Shown one piece after another: positions 52,627 to 64,000 of a DNA stretch of 64,000 nt. Below the pieces are notes generated by a model. It worked only from the letters and a program-made list of their open reading frames with translations. It ran no database searches and was not told the origin of the DNA. The stretch covers positions 26,163,398 through 26,227,397 of the forward strand of contig NC_092577.1 of assembly GCF_037975245.1 (NCBI RefSeq). The letters are read 5' to 3'. The stretch comes from Apostichopus japonicus. Lineage: Eukaryota; Echinodermata; Holothuroidea; Aspidochirotida; Stichopodidae. How positions within the stretch are numbered: position 1 is the first letter of the stretch; each line of letters begins with the position of its first letter. The translations under genes and the position numbers were made by a program.

Positions 52627-55600
52627 CTCTGGTGACCCCAAATGACCTTTGACCTCCACCAATATCCTTCGACTTCCGGTGGTCCCTAGGATCCACGTGC
52701 ACACTGACTATGAAGTTGGTCCGACATTCCGTGCCTGAGATATCGCGTTTACAAAGTTCGTCACCATTTCTCCTCTGGTGACCCCAAATGACCTTTGACC
52801 TCCACCAATATCCTTCGACTTCCGGTGGTCCCTAGGATCCACGTGCACACTGACTATGAAGTTTGTCCGACATTCCGTGCCTGAGATATCGCGTTTACAA
52901 AGTTCGTCACCATTTCTCCCCTGGTGACCCCAAATGACCTTTGACCTCCACCAATATCCTTCGACTTCCGGTGGTCCCTAGGATCCACGTGCACACTGAC
53001 TATGAAGTTGGTCCGACATTCCGTGCCTGAGATATCGCGTTTACAAAGTTCGTCACCATTTCTCCCCTGGTGACCCCAAATGACATTTGACCTCCACCAA
53101 TATCATTCGACTTCCGGTGGTCCCTAGGATCCACGTGCACACTGACTATGAAGTTGGTCCGACATTCCGTGCCTGAGATATCGCGTTTACAAAGTTCGTC
53201 ACCATTTCTCCCCTGGTGACCCCAAATGACATTTGACCTCCACCAATATCATTCGACTTCCGGTGGTCCCTAGGATCCACGTGCACACTGACTATGAAGT
53301 TGGTCCGACATTCCGTGCCTGAGATATCGCGTTTACAAAGTTCGTCACCATTTCTCCCCTGGTGACCCCAAATGACCTTTGACCTGCACCAAAATCCTTC
53401 GACTTCCGGTGGTCCCTAGGATCCACGTGCACACTGACTATGAAGTTGGTCCGACCTTCCGTGCCTGAGATATCGCGCTTACAAAGTTCGTCACCATTTC
53501 TCAACTGGTGACCCCAAATGACCTTTGACCTCTACCAAAATCCTTTGACTTCCGGTGGTCCCTAGGATCCACGTGCACACTGACTATGAAGTTGGTCCGA
53601 CCTTCCGTGCCTGAGATATCGCGCTTACAAAGTTCGTCACCATTTCTTAACTGGTGACCCCAAATGACCTTTGACCTCTACCAAAATCCTTCGACTTCCG
53701 GTGGTCCCTAGGATCCACGTGCACACTGACTATGAAGTTGGTCCGACCTTCCGTGCCTGAGATATCGCGCTTACAAAGTTCGTCATCATTTCTCCCCTGG
53801 TGACCCCAAATGACCTTTGACCTCTACCAAAATCCTTCGACTTCCGGTGGTCTCTAGGATCCACGTGCACACTGACTTTGAAGTTGGTCCGACATTCCGT
53901 GCCTGAGATATCGCGTTTACAAAGTTCGTCACCATTTCTCAACTAGTGACCCCAAATGACCTTTGACCTCCACCAATATCCTTCGACTTCCGGTGGTCCC
54001 TAGGATCCACGTGCACACTGACTATGAAGTTGGTCCGACATTCCGTGCCTGAGATATCGCGTTTACAAAGTTCGTCACCATTTCTCCCCTGGTGACCCCA
54101 AATGACCTTTGACCTGCACCAAAATCCTTCGACTTCCGGTGGTCCCTAGGATCCACGTGCACACTGACTATGAAGTTGGTCCGACATTCCGTGCCTGAGA
54201 TATCGCGTTTACAAAGTTCGTCACCATTTCTCCCCTGGTGACCCCAAATGACCTTTGACCTGCACCAAAATCCTTCGACTTCCGGTGGTCCCTAGGATCC
54301 ACGTGCACACTGACTATGAAGTTGGTCCGACATTCCGTGCCTGAGATATCGCGTTTACAAAGTTCGTCACCATTTCTCAACTGGTGACCCCAAATGACCT
54401 TTGACCTCCACCAATATCCTTCGACTTCCGGTGGTCCCTAGGATCCACGTGCACACTGACTATGAAGTTGGCCCGACATTCCGTGCCTGAGATATCGCGT
54501 TTACAAAGTTCGTCACCATTTCTCAACTGGTGACCCCAAATGACCTTTGACCTCCACCAATATCCTTCGACTTCCGGTGGTCCCTAGGATCCACGTGCAC
54601 ACTGACTATGAAGTTGGTCCGACATTCCGTGCCTGAGATATCGCGTTTACAAAGTTCGTCACCATTTCTCCTCTGGTGACCCCAAATGACCTTTGACCTC
54701 CACCAATATCCTTCGACTTCCGGTGGTCCCTAGGATCCACGTGCACACTGACTATGAAGTTTGTCCGACATTCCGTGCCTGAGATATCGCGTTTACAAAG
54801 TTCGTCACCATTTCTCCTCTGGTGACCCCAAATGACCTTTGACCTCCACCAATATCCTTCGACTTCCGGTGGTCCCTAGGATCCACGTGCACACTGACTA
54901 TGAAGTTTGTCCGACATTCCGTGCCTGAGATATCGCGTTTACAAAGTTCGTCACCATTTCTCCCCTGGTGACCCCAAATGACCTTTGACCTCCACCAATA
55001 TCCTTCGACTTCCGGTGGTCCCTAGGATCCACGTGCACACTGACTATGAAGTTGGTCCGACATTCCGTGCCTGAGATATCGCGTTTACAAAGTTCGTCAC
55101 CATTTCTCCCCTGGTGACCCCAAATGACATTTGACCTCCACCAATATCATTCGACTTCCGGTGGTCCCTAGGATCCACGTGCACACTGACTATGAAGTTG
55201 GTCCGACATTCCGTGCCTGAGATATCGCGTTTACAAAGTTCGTCACCATTTCTCCCCTGGTGACCCCAAATGACATTTGACCTCCACCAATATCATTCGA
55301 CTTCCGGTGGTCCCTAGGATCCACGTGCACACTGACTATGAAGTTGGTCCGACATTCCGTGCCTGAGATATCGCGTTTACAAAGTTCGTCACCATTTCTC
55401 CCCTGGTGACCCCAAATGACCTTTGACCTGCACCAAAATCCTTCGACTTCCGGTGGTCCCTAGGATCCACGTGCACACTGACTATGAAGTTGGTCCGACC
55501 TTCCGTGCCTGAGATATCGCGCTTACAAAGTTCGTCACCATTTCTCAACTGGTGACCCCAAATGACCTTTGACCTCTACCAAAATCCTTTGACTTCCGGT

Positions 55601-56575
55601 GGTCCCTAGGATCCACGTGCACACTGACTATGAAGTTGGTCCGACCTTCCGTGCCTGAGATATCGCGCTTACAAAGTTCGTCACCATTTCTTAACTGGTG
55701 ACCCCAAATGACCTTTGACCTCTACCAAAATCCTTTGACTTCCGGTGGTCCCTAGGATCCACGTGCACACTGACTATGAAGTTGGTCCGACCTTCCGTGC
55801 CTGAGATATCGCGCTTACAAAGTTCGTCATCATTTCTCCCCTGGTGACCCCAAATGACCTTTGACCTCTACCAAAATCCTTCGACTTCCGGTGGTCTCTA
55901 GGATCCACGTGCACACTGACTTTGAAGTTGGTCCGACATTCCGTGCCTGAGATATCGCGTTTACAAAGTTCGTCACCATTTCTCAACTAGTGACCCCAAA
56001 TGACCTTTGACCTCCACCAATATCCTTCGACTTCCGGTGGTCCCTAGGATCCACGTGCACACTGACTATGAAGTTGGTCCGACATTCCGTGCCTGAGATA
56101 TCGCGTTTACAAAGTTCGTCACCATTTCTCCCCTGGTGACCCCAAATGACCTTTGACCTGCACCAAAATCCTTCGACTTCCGGTGGTCCCTAGGATCCAC
56201 GTGCACACTGACTATGAAGTTGGTCCGACATTCCGTGCCTGAGATATCGCGTTTACAAAGTTCGTCACCATTTCTCCCCTGGTGACCCCAAATGACCTTT
56301 GACCTGCACCAAAATCCTTCGACTTCCGGTGGTCCCTAGGATCCACGTGCACACTGACTATGAAGTTGGTCCGACATTCCGTGCCTGAGATATCGCGTTT
56401 ACAAAGTTCGTCACCATTTCTCCCCTGGTGACCCCAAATGACCTTTGACCTGCACCAAAATCCTTCGACTTCCGGTGGTCCCTAGGATCCACGTGCACAC
56501 TGACTATGAAGTTGGTCCGACATTCCGTGCCTGAGATATCGCGTTTACAAAGTTCGTCACCATTTCTCAACTGGT
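52627..56575. repeat. 14-monomer tandem duplication (period 2044 bp)
   Basis: CCTCTGG (52627/54671), the rare ACTGACTTTG (53871/55915), TTCTTAACTGG, CGTCATCATT and paired ACATTTGACC units all recur at 2044 bp. A few single-base differences between halves (for example GGTCC against TGTCC in the second unit) show the copies have begun to diverge or convert. Confidence 0.8.
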
Positions 56576-57022
56576 GACCTCAAATGACCTTTGACCTCCA
56601 CCAAAATCCTTCGACTTCCGGTGGTCTCTAGGATCCACGTGCACACTGACTATGAAGTTGGCCCGACATTCCGTGCCTGAGATATCGCGCTTACAAAGTT
56701 CGTCACCATTTCTCCCCTGGTGACCCCAAATGACCTTTGACCTCTACCAAAATCCTTCGACTTCCGGTGGTCCCTAGGATCCACGTGCACACTGACTATG
56801 AAGTTGGTCCGACATTCCGTGCCTGAGATATCGCGTTTACAAAGTTCGTCACCATTTCTCAACTGGTGACCTCAAATGACCTTTGACCTCCACCAAAATC
56901 CTTCGACTTCCGGTGGTCTCTAGGATCCACGTGCACACTGACTATGAAGTTGGTCCGACATTCCGTGCCTGAGATATCGCGTTTACAAAGTTCGTCACCA
57001 TTTCTCAACTGGTGACCCCAAA

Positions 57023-59650
57023 TGACCTTTGACCTCCACCAATATCCTTCGACTTCCGGTGGTCCCTAGGATCCACGTGCACACTGACTATGAAGTTGGT
57101 CCGACATTCCGTGCCTGAGATATCGCGTTTACAAAGTTCGTCACCATTTCTCAACTGGTGACCCCAAATGACCTTTGACCTCCACCAATATCCTTCGACT
57201 TCCGGTGGTCCCTAGGATCCACGTGCACACTGACTATGAAGTTGGTCCGACATTCCGTGCCTGAGATATCGCGTTTACAAAGTTCGTCACCATTTCTCAA
57301 CTGGTGACCCCAAATGACCTTTGACCTCCACCAATATCCTTCGACTTCCGGTGGTCCCTAGGATCCACGTGCACACTGACTATGAAGTTGGTCCGACATT
57401 CCGTGCCTGAGATATCGCGTTTACAAAGTTCGTCACCATTTCTCAACTGGTGACCCCAAATGACCTTTGACCTCCACCAATATCCTTCGACTTCCGGTGG
57501 TCCCTAGGATCCACGTGCACACTGACTATGAAGTTGGTCCGACATTCCGTGCCTGAGATATCGCGTTTACAAAGTTCGTCACCATTTCTCAACTGGTGAC
57601 CCCAAATGACCTTTGACCTCCACCAATATCCTTCGACTTCCGGTGGTCCCTAGGATCCACGTGCACACTGACTATGAAGTTGGTCCGACATTCCGTGCCT
57701 GAGATATCGCGTTTACAAAGTTCGTCACCATTTCTCAACTGGTGACCCCAAATGACCTTTGACCTCCACCAATATCCTTCGACTTCCGGTGGTCCCTAGG
57801 ATCCACGTGCACACTGACTATGAAGTTGGTCCGACATTCCGTGCCTGAGATATCGCGTTTACAAAGTTCGTCACCATTTCTCAACTGGTGACCCCAAATG
57901 ACCTTTGACCTCCACCAATATCCTTCGACTTCCGGTGGTCCCTAGGATCCACGTGCACACTGACTATGAAGTTGGTCCGACATTCCGTGCCTGAGATATC
58001 GCGTTTACAAAGTTCGTCACCATTTCTCAACTGGTGACCCCAAATGACCTTTGACCTCCACCAATATCCTTCGACTTCCGGTGGTCCCTAGGATCCACGT
58101 GCACACTGACTATGAAGTTGGTCCGACATTCCGTGCCTGAGATATCGCGTTTACAAAGTTCGTCACCATTTCTCAACTGGTGACCCCAAATGACCTTTGA
58201 CCTCCACCAATATCCTTCGACTTCCGGTGGTCCCTAGGATCCACGTGCACACTGACTATGAAGTTGGTCCGACATTCCGTGCCTGAGATATCGCGTTTAC
58301 AAAGTTCGTCACCATTTCTCAACTGGTGACCCCAAATGACCTTTGACCTCCACCAATATCCTTCGACTTCCGGTGGTCCCTAGGATCCACGTGCACACTG
58401 ACTATGAAGTTGGTCCGACATTCCGTGCCTGAGATATCGCGTTTACAAAGTTCGTCACCATTTCTCAACTGGTGACCCCAAATGACCTTTGACCTCCACC
58501 AATATCCTTCGACTTCCGGTGGTCCCTAGGATCCACGTGCACACTGACTATGAAGTTGGTCCGACATTCCGTGCCTGAGATATCGCGTTTACAAAGTTCG
58601 TCACCATTTCTCAACTGGTGACCCCAAATGACCTTTGACCTCCACCAATATCCTTCGACTTCCGGTGGTCCCTAGGATCCACGTGCACACTGACTATGAA
58701 GTTGGTCCGACATTCCGTGCCTGAGATATCGCGTTTACAAAGTTCGTCACCATTTCTCAACTGGTGACCCCAAATGACCTTTGACCTCCACCAATATCCT
58801 TCGACTTCCGGTGGTCCCTAGGATCCACGTGCACACTGACTATGAAGTTGGTCCGACATTCCGTGCCTGAGATATCGCGTTTACAAAGTTCGTCACCATT
58901 TCTCAACTGGTGACCCCAAATGACCTTTGACCTCCACCAATATCCTTCGACTTCCGGTGGTCCCTAGGATCCACGTGCACACTGACTATGAAGTTGGTCC
59001 GACATTCCGTGCCTGAGATATCGCGTTTACAAAGTTCGTCACCATTTCTCAACTGGTGACCCCAAATGACCTTTGACCTCCACCAATATCCTTCGACTTC
59101 CGGTGGTCCCTAGGATCCACGTGCACACTGACTATGAAGTTGGTCCGACATTCCGTGCCTGAGATATCGCGTTTACAAAGTTCGTCACCATTTCTCAACT
59201 GGTGACCCCAAATGACCTTTGACCTCCACCAATATCCTTCGACTTCCGGTGGTCCCTAGGATCCACGTGCACACTGACTATGAAGTTGGTCCGACATTCC
59301 GTGCCTGAGATATCGCGTTTACAAAGTTCGTCACCATTTCTCAACTGGTGACCCCAAATGACCTTTGACCTCCACCAATATCCTTCGACTTCCGGTGGTC
59401 CCTAGGATCCACGTGCACACTGACTATGAAGTTGGTCCGACATTCCGTGCCTGAGATATCGCGTTTACAAAGTTCGTCACCATTTCTCAACTGGTGACCC
59501 CAAATGACCTTTGACCTCCACCAATATCCTTCGACTTCCGGTGGTCCCTAGGATCCACGTGCACACTGACTATGAAGTTGGTCCGACATTCCGTGCCTGA
59601 GATATCGCGTTTACAAAGTTCGTCACCATTTCTCAACTGGTGACCCCAAA
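57023..59650. repeat. Run of 18 apparently identical monomers
   Basis: From the DR1 start at 57023 to 59650 is exactly 18 x 146 bp, and no difference was seen by eye between these units (AACTGG, CCCC, CCACCAATAT, TTCGAC, GGTCC, CCTGAG, GTTTAC type). Shorter runs of the same type lie at about 37,820-39,310 and 45,400-46,900. They mark the most recent expansions or an assembly-extended stretch. Confidence 0.75.
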
Positions 59651-59925
59651 TTACCTTTGACCTCTACCAATATCCTTCGACTTCCGGTGGTCCCTAGGAT
59701 CCACGTGCACACTGACTATGAAGTTGGTCCGACATTCCGTGCCTGAGATATCGCGTTTACAAAGTTCGTCACCATTTCTCCCCTGGTGACCCCAAATGAC
59801 CTTTGACCTGCACCAATATCCTTCGACTTCCGGTGGTCCCTAGGATCCACGTGCACACTGACTATGAAGTTGGTCCGACATTCCGTGCCTGAGATATCGC
59901 GTTTACAAAGTTCGTCACCATTTCT

Positions 59926-62900
59926 CCTCTGGTGACCCCAAATGACCTTTGACCTCCACCAATATCCTTCGACTTCCGGTGGTCCCTAGGATCGACGTGC
60001 ACACTGACTATGAAGTTTGTCCGACATTCCGTGCCTGAGATATCGCGTTTACAAAGTTCGTCACCATTTCTCCTCTGGTGACCCCAAATGACCTTTGACC
60101 TCCACCAATATCCTTCGACTTCCGGTGGTCCCTAGGATCCACGTGCACACTGACTATGAAGTTTGTCCGACATTCCGTGCCTGAGATATCGCGTTTACAA
60201 AGTTCGTCACCATTTCTCCCCTGGTGACCCCAAATGACCTTTGACCTCCACCAATATCCTTCGACTTCCGGTGGTCCCTAGGATCCACGTGCACACTGAC
60301 TATGAAGTTGGTCCGACATTCCGTGCCTGAGATATCGCGTTTACAAAGTTCGTCACCATTTCTCCCCTGGTGACCCCAAATGACATTTGACCTCCACCAA
60401 TATCATTCGACTTCCGGTGGTCCCTAGGATCCACGTGCACACTGACTATGAAGTTGGTCCGACATTCCGTGCCTGAGATATCGCGTTTACAAAGTTCGTC
60501 ACCATTTCTCTCCTGGTGACCCCAAATGACCTTTGACCTGCACCAAAATCCTTCGACTTCCGGTGGTCCCTAGGATCCACGTGCACACTGACTATGAAGT
60601 TGGCCCGACATTCCGTGCCTGAGATATCGCGTTTACAAAGTTCGTCACCATTTCTCAACTGGTGACCCCAAATGACCTTTGACCTCTACCAAAATCCTTC
60701 GACTTCCGGTGGTCCCTAGGATCCACGTGCACACTGACTATGAAGTTGGTCCGACATTCCGTGCCTGAGATATCGCGTTTACAAAGTTCGTCACCATTTC
60801 TCAACTGGTGACCCCAAATGACCTTTGACCTCTACCAAAATCCTTCGACTTCCGGTGGTCCCTAGGATCCACGTGCACACTGACTATGAAGTTGGTCCGA
60901 CATTCCGTGCCTGAGATATCGCGTTTACAAAGTTCGTCACCATTTCTCAACTGGTGACCCCAAATGACCTTTGACCTCCACCAATATCCTTCGACTTCCG
61001 GTGGTCCCTAGGATCCACGTGCACACTGACTATGAAGTTGGTCCGACATTCCGTGCCTGAGATATCGCGTTTACAAAGTTCGTCACCATTTCTCAACTGG
61101 TGACCCCAAATGACCTTTGACCTCCACCAATATCCTTCGACTTCCGGTGGTCCCTAGGATCCACGTGCACACTGACTATGAAGTTGGTCCGACATTCCGT
61201 GCCTGAGATATCGCGTTTACAAAGTTCGTCACCATTTCTCAACTGGTGACCCCAAATGACCTTTGACCTCCACCAATATCCTTCGACTTCCGGTGGTCCC
61301 TAGGATCCACGTGCACACTGACTATGAAGTTGGTCCGACATTCCGTGCCTGAGATATCGCGTTTACAAAGTTCGTCACCATTTCTCCCCTGGTGACCCCA
61401 AATTACCTTTGACCTGCACCAATATCCTTCGACTTCCGGTGGTCCCTAGGATCCACGTGCACACTGACTATGAAGTTGGTCCGACATTCCGTGCCTGAGA
61501 TATCGCGTTTACAAAGTTCGTCACCATTTCTCCTCTGGTGACCCCAAATGACCTTTGACCTCCACCAATATCCTTCGACTTCCGGTGGTCCCTAGGATCC
61601 ACGTGCACACTGACTATGAAGTTTGTCCGACATTCCGTGCCTGAGATATCGCGTTTACAAAGTTCGTCACCATTTCTCCTCTGGTGACCCCAAATGACCT
61701 TTGACCTCCACCAATATCCTTCGACTTCCGGTGGTCCCTAGGATCCACGTGCACACTGACTATGAAGTTTGTCCGACATTCCGTGCCTGAGATATCGCGT
61801 TTACAAAGTTCGTCACCATTTCTCCCCTGGTGACCCCAAATGACCTTTGACCTCCACCAATATCCTTCGACTTCCGGTGGTCCCTAGGATCCACGTGCAC
61901 ACTGACTATGAAGTTGGTCCGACATTCCGTGCCTGAGATATCGCGTTTACAAAGTTCGTCACCATTTCTCCCCTGGTGACCCCAAATGACATTTGACCTC
62001 CACCAATATCATTCGACTTCCGGTGGTCCCTAGGATCCACGTGCACACTGACTATGAAGTTGGTCCGACATTCCGTGCCTGAGATATCGCGTTTACAAAG
62101 TTCGTCACCATTTCTCTCCTGGTGACCCCAAATGACCTTTGACCTGCACCAAAATCCTTCGACTTCCGGTGGTCCCTAGGATCCACGTGCACACTGACTA
62201 TGAAGTTGGCCCGACATTCCGTGCCTGAGATATCGCGTTTACAAAGTTCGTCACCATTTCTCAACTGGTGACCCCAAATGACCTTTGACCTCTACCAAAA
62301 TCCTTCGACTTCCGGTGGTCCCTAGGATCCACGTGCACACTGACTATGAAGTTGGTCCGACATTCCGTGCCTGAGATATCGCGTTTACAAAGTTCGTCAC
62401 CATTTCTCAACTGGTGACCCCAAATGACCTTTGACCTCTACCAAAATCCTTCGACTTCCGGTGGTCCCTTGGATCCACGTGCACACTGACTATGAAGTTG
62501 GTCCGACATTCCGTGCCTGAGATATCGCGTTTACAAAGTTCGTCACCATTTCTCAACTGGTGACCCCAAATGACCTTTGACCTGCACCAAAATCCTTCGA
62601 CTTCCGGTGGTCCCTAGGATCCACGTGCACACTGACTATGAAGTTGGCCCGACATTCCGTGCCTGAGATATCGCGTTTACAAAGTTCGTCACCATTTCTC
62701 AACTGGTGACCCCAAATGACCTTTGACCTCTACCAAAATCCTTCGACTTCCGGTGGTCCCTAGGATCCAAATGCACACTGACTATGAAGTTGGTCCGACA
62801 TTCCGTGCCTGAGATATCGCGTTTACAAAGTTCGTCACCATTTCTCAACTGGTGACCCCAAATGACCTTTGACCTCTACCAAAATCCTTCGACTTCCGGT

Positions 62901-62950
62901 GGTCCCTAGGATCCACGTGCACACTGACTATGAAGTTGGTCCGACATTCC
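59926..62950. repeat. 11-monomer tandem duplication (period 1606 bp)
   Basis: Two CCTCTGG/TTTGTCC units, an ACATTTGACC/TATCATTCG unit, a TCTCTCCTGG unit with GCACCAAAAT and GGCCC, and then CTACC units occur in the same order from about 59,926 and about 61,532. It is the same cassette seen at about 47.0, 49.6, 52.6 and 54.6 kb. Confidence 0.7.
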
Positions 62951-64000
62951 GTGCCTGAGATATCGCGTTTACAAAGTTCGTCACCATTTCTCAACTGGTG
63001 ACCCCAAATGACCTTTGACCTCCACCAATATCCTTCGACTTCCGGTGGTCCCTAGGATTAACGTGCACACTGACTATGAAGTTGGCCCGACATTCCGTGC
63101 CTGAGATATCGCGTTTACAAAGTTCGTCACCATTTCTCAACTGGTGACCCCAAATGACCTTTGACCTCCACCAATATCCTTCGACTTCCGGTGGTCCCTA
63201 GGATCCACGTGCACACTGACTATGAAGTTGGTCCGACATTCCGTGCCTGAGATATCGCGTTTACAAAGTTCGTCACCATTTCTCAACTGGTGACCCCAAA
63301 TGACCTTTGACCTCCACCAATATCCTTCGACTTCCGGTGGTCCCTAGGATCCACGTGCACACTGACTATGAAGTTGGCCCGACATTCCGTGCCTGAGATA
63401 TCGCGTTTACAAAGTTCGTCACCATTTCTCAACTGGTGACCCCAAATGACCTTTGACCTCCACCAATATCCTTCGACTTCCGGTGGTCCCTAGGATCCAC
63501 GTGCACACTGACTATGAAGTTGGCCCGACATTCCGTGCCTGAGATATCGCGTTTACAAAGTTCGTCACCATTTCTCAACTGGTGACCCCAAATGACCTTT
63601 GACCTCCACCAATATCCTTGGACTTCCGGTGGTCCCTAGGATCCACGTGCACACTGACTATGAAGTTGGTCCGACATTCCGTGCCTGAGATATCGCGTTT
63701 ACAAAGTTCGTCACCATTTCTCAACTGGTGACCCCAAATGACCTTTGACCTCCACCAATATCCTTGGACTTCCGGTGGTCCCTAGGATCCACGTGCACAC
63801 TGACTATGAAGTTGGTCCGACATTCCGTGCCTGAGATATCGCGTTTACAAAGTTCGTCACCATTTCTCAACTGGTGACCCCAAATGACCTTTGACCTCCA
63901 CCAATATCCTTCGACTTCCGGTGGTCCCTAGGATCCACGTGCACACTGACTATGAAGTTGGTCCGACATTCCGTGCCTGAGATATCGCGTTTACAAAGTT

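Larger units (their letters stand above)
11601..64000. repeat. 146-bp satellite DNA array (about 360 monomers)
   Basis: Head-to-tail copies of a 146-bp unit fill the remaining 52.4 kb in one orientation without interruption and continue past the window end. GGTGGTCCCT recurs at 11641, 11787 and so on to 63920. That span equals 359 periods less two 66-bp and three 1-bp deletions. Each unit carries single CCTAGG, GGATCC, CACGTG and GATATC sites and about eight CpGs. Variation is concentrated at about a dozen positions: AACTGG/CCCCTGG/CCTCTGG, CCCC/CCTC before AAATG, CCACC/GCACC/CTACC, AATAT/AAAAT, TTCGAC/TTGGAC, CCTAGG/CTTGG, GGTCC/GGCCC/TGTCC, ACATT/ACCTT, CCTGAG/CATGAG/CTTGAG, GTTTAC/GCTTAC and AAAGTT/AATGTT/ACAGTT. 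The very low divergence points to recent amplification or active homogenisation. Location (centromere, heterochromatin or other) cannot be told from sequence. Confidence 0.98.

Noticed and set aside
13423-62264. Dozens of minus-strand frames of about 70-95 codons with almost the same peptide (MRNGDELCKRDISGTE...)
   Set aside because: They are a direct by-product of the 146-bp repeat. Because 146 is not a multiple of three, the frame rotates with each unit and an opening of 213 bp appears wherever the local variants lack a stop. There is no promoter, no splice pattern and no constraint; 1-bp deletions merely lengthen some frames.
11601-64000. CRISPR array
   Set aside because: Whole 146-bp units repeat without unique spacers, the unit is far longer than a CRISPR repeat, and the context is eukaryotic.
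11601-64000. A 73-bp or other shorter sub-repeat inside the 146-bp monomer
   Set aside because: The two halves do not align; only a weak AAGTT-GTC similarity about 45 bp apart was seen, which is too little to claim an internal duplication.

Overview
This window looks like animal nuclear DNA, probably from an invertebrate and possibly a marine one. It carries a megabase-style satellite array, a GT-AG split pseudogene with an AATAAA poly(A) signal, and a P2X7-type cytoplasmic domain, which is a metazoan family. There is no bacterial-style gene packing, no rRNA or tRNA gene and no CRISPR array. The species cannot be named from the sequence.

Layout. (1) Bases 1-11,600 are an AT-rich mosaic of dispersed repeats with no intact gene. 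A repeat unit of about 1.27 kb occurs as copy A (3591-4686 plus 5363-5491, split by a 676-bp insertion) and copy B (10181-11452), followed by a partial next unit (11453-11597). Between the copies lies a 3.15-kb DNA-transposon-like element (6883-10035) with 25-bp terminal inverted repeats and TTAA on both sides. It contains a broken P2X7-like gene (7220-8088). A near-perfect 60-bp hairpin (3801-3860), a GC-rich hairpin, a cluster of CCGATA motifs, a poly-C tract and four TGACGTCA octamers are also present.

(2) Bases 11,601-64,000 are one uninterrupted head-to-tail satellite with a 146-bp monomer. It holds about 360 units and runs off the right edge. Phase bookkeeping closes exactly: from the first to the last copy of the same 10-mer (11641 to 63920) is 359 periods minus two 66-bp deletions minus three 1-bp deletions. 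All unit differences otherwise are substitutions at about a dozen positions. These variants form nested multi-monomer duplications (periods 438, 730, 1314, 1606, 1752, 2044, 2482 and 2562 bp) and runs of identical monomers (18 in a row at 57,023-59,650).

Most notable points. Each satellite unit carries a perfect DR1 nuclear-receptor element preceded by a third half-site at DR4 spacing, plus a consensus ETS site and a CACGTG E-box, so the array is a dense field of several hundred potential transcription-factor sites on a nucleosome-sized period. The satellite starts inside a copy of the 1.27-kb dispersed element, and that element contains a stretch resembling part of the monomer, suggesting where the satellite came from. 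The TTAA element carrying a P2X7-type domain gene is the other item to follow up. Short reading frames of about 70 codons inside the array are by-products of the repeat, not genes.
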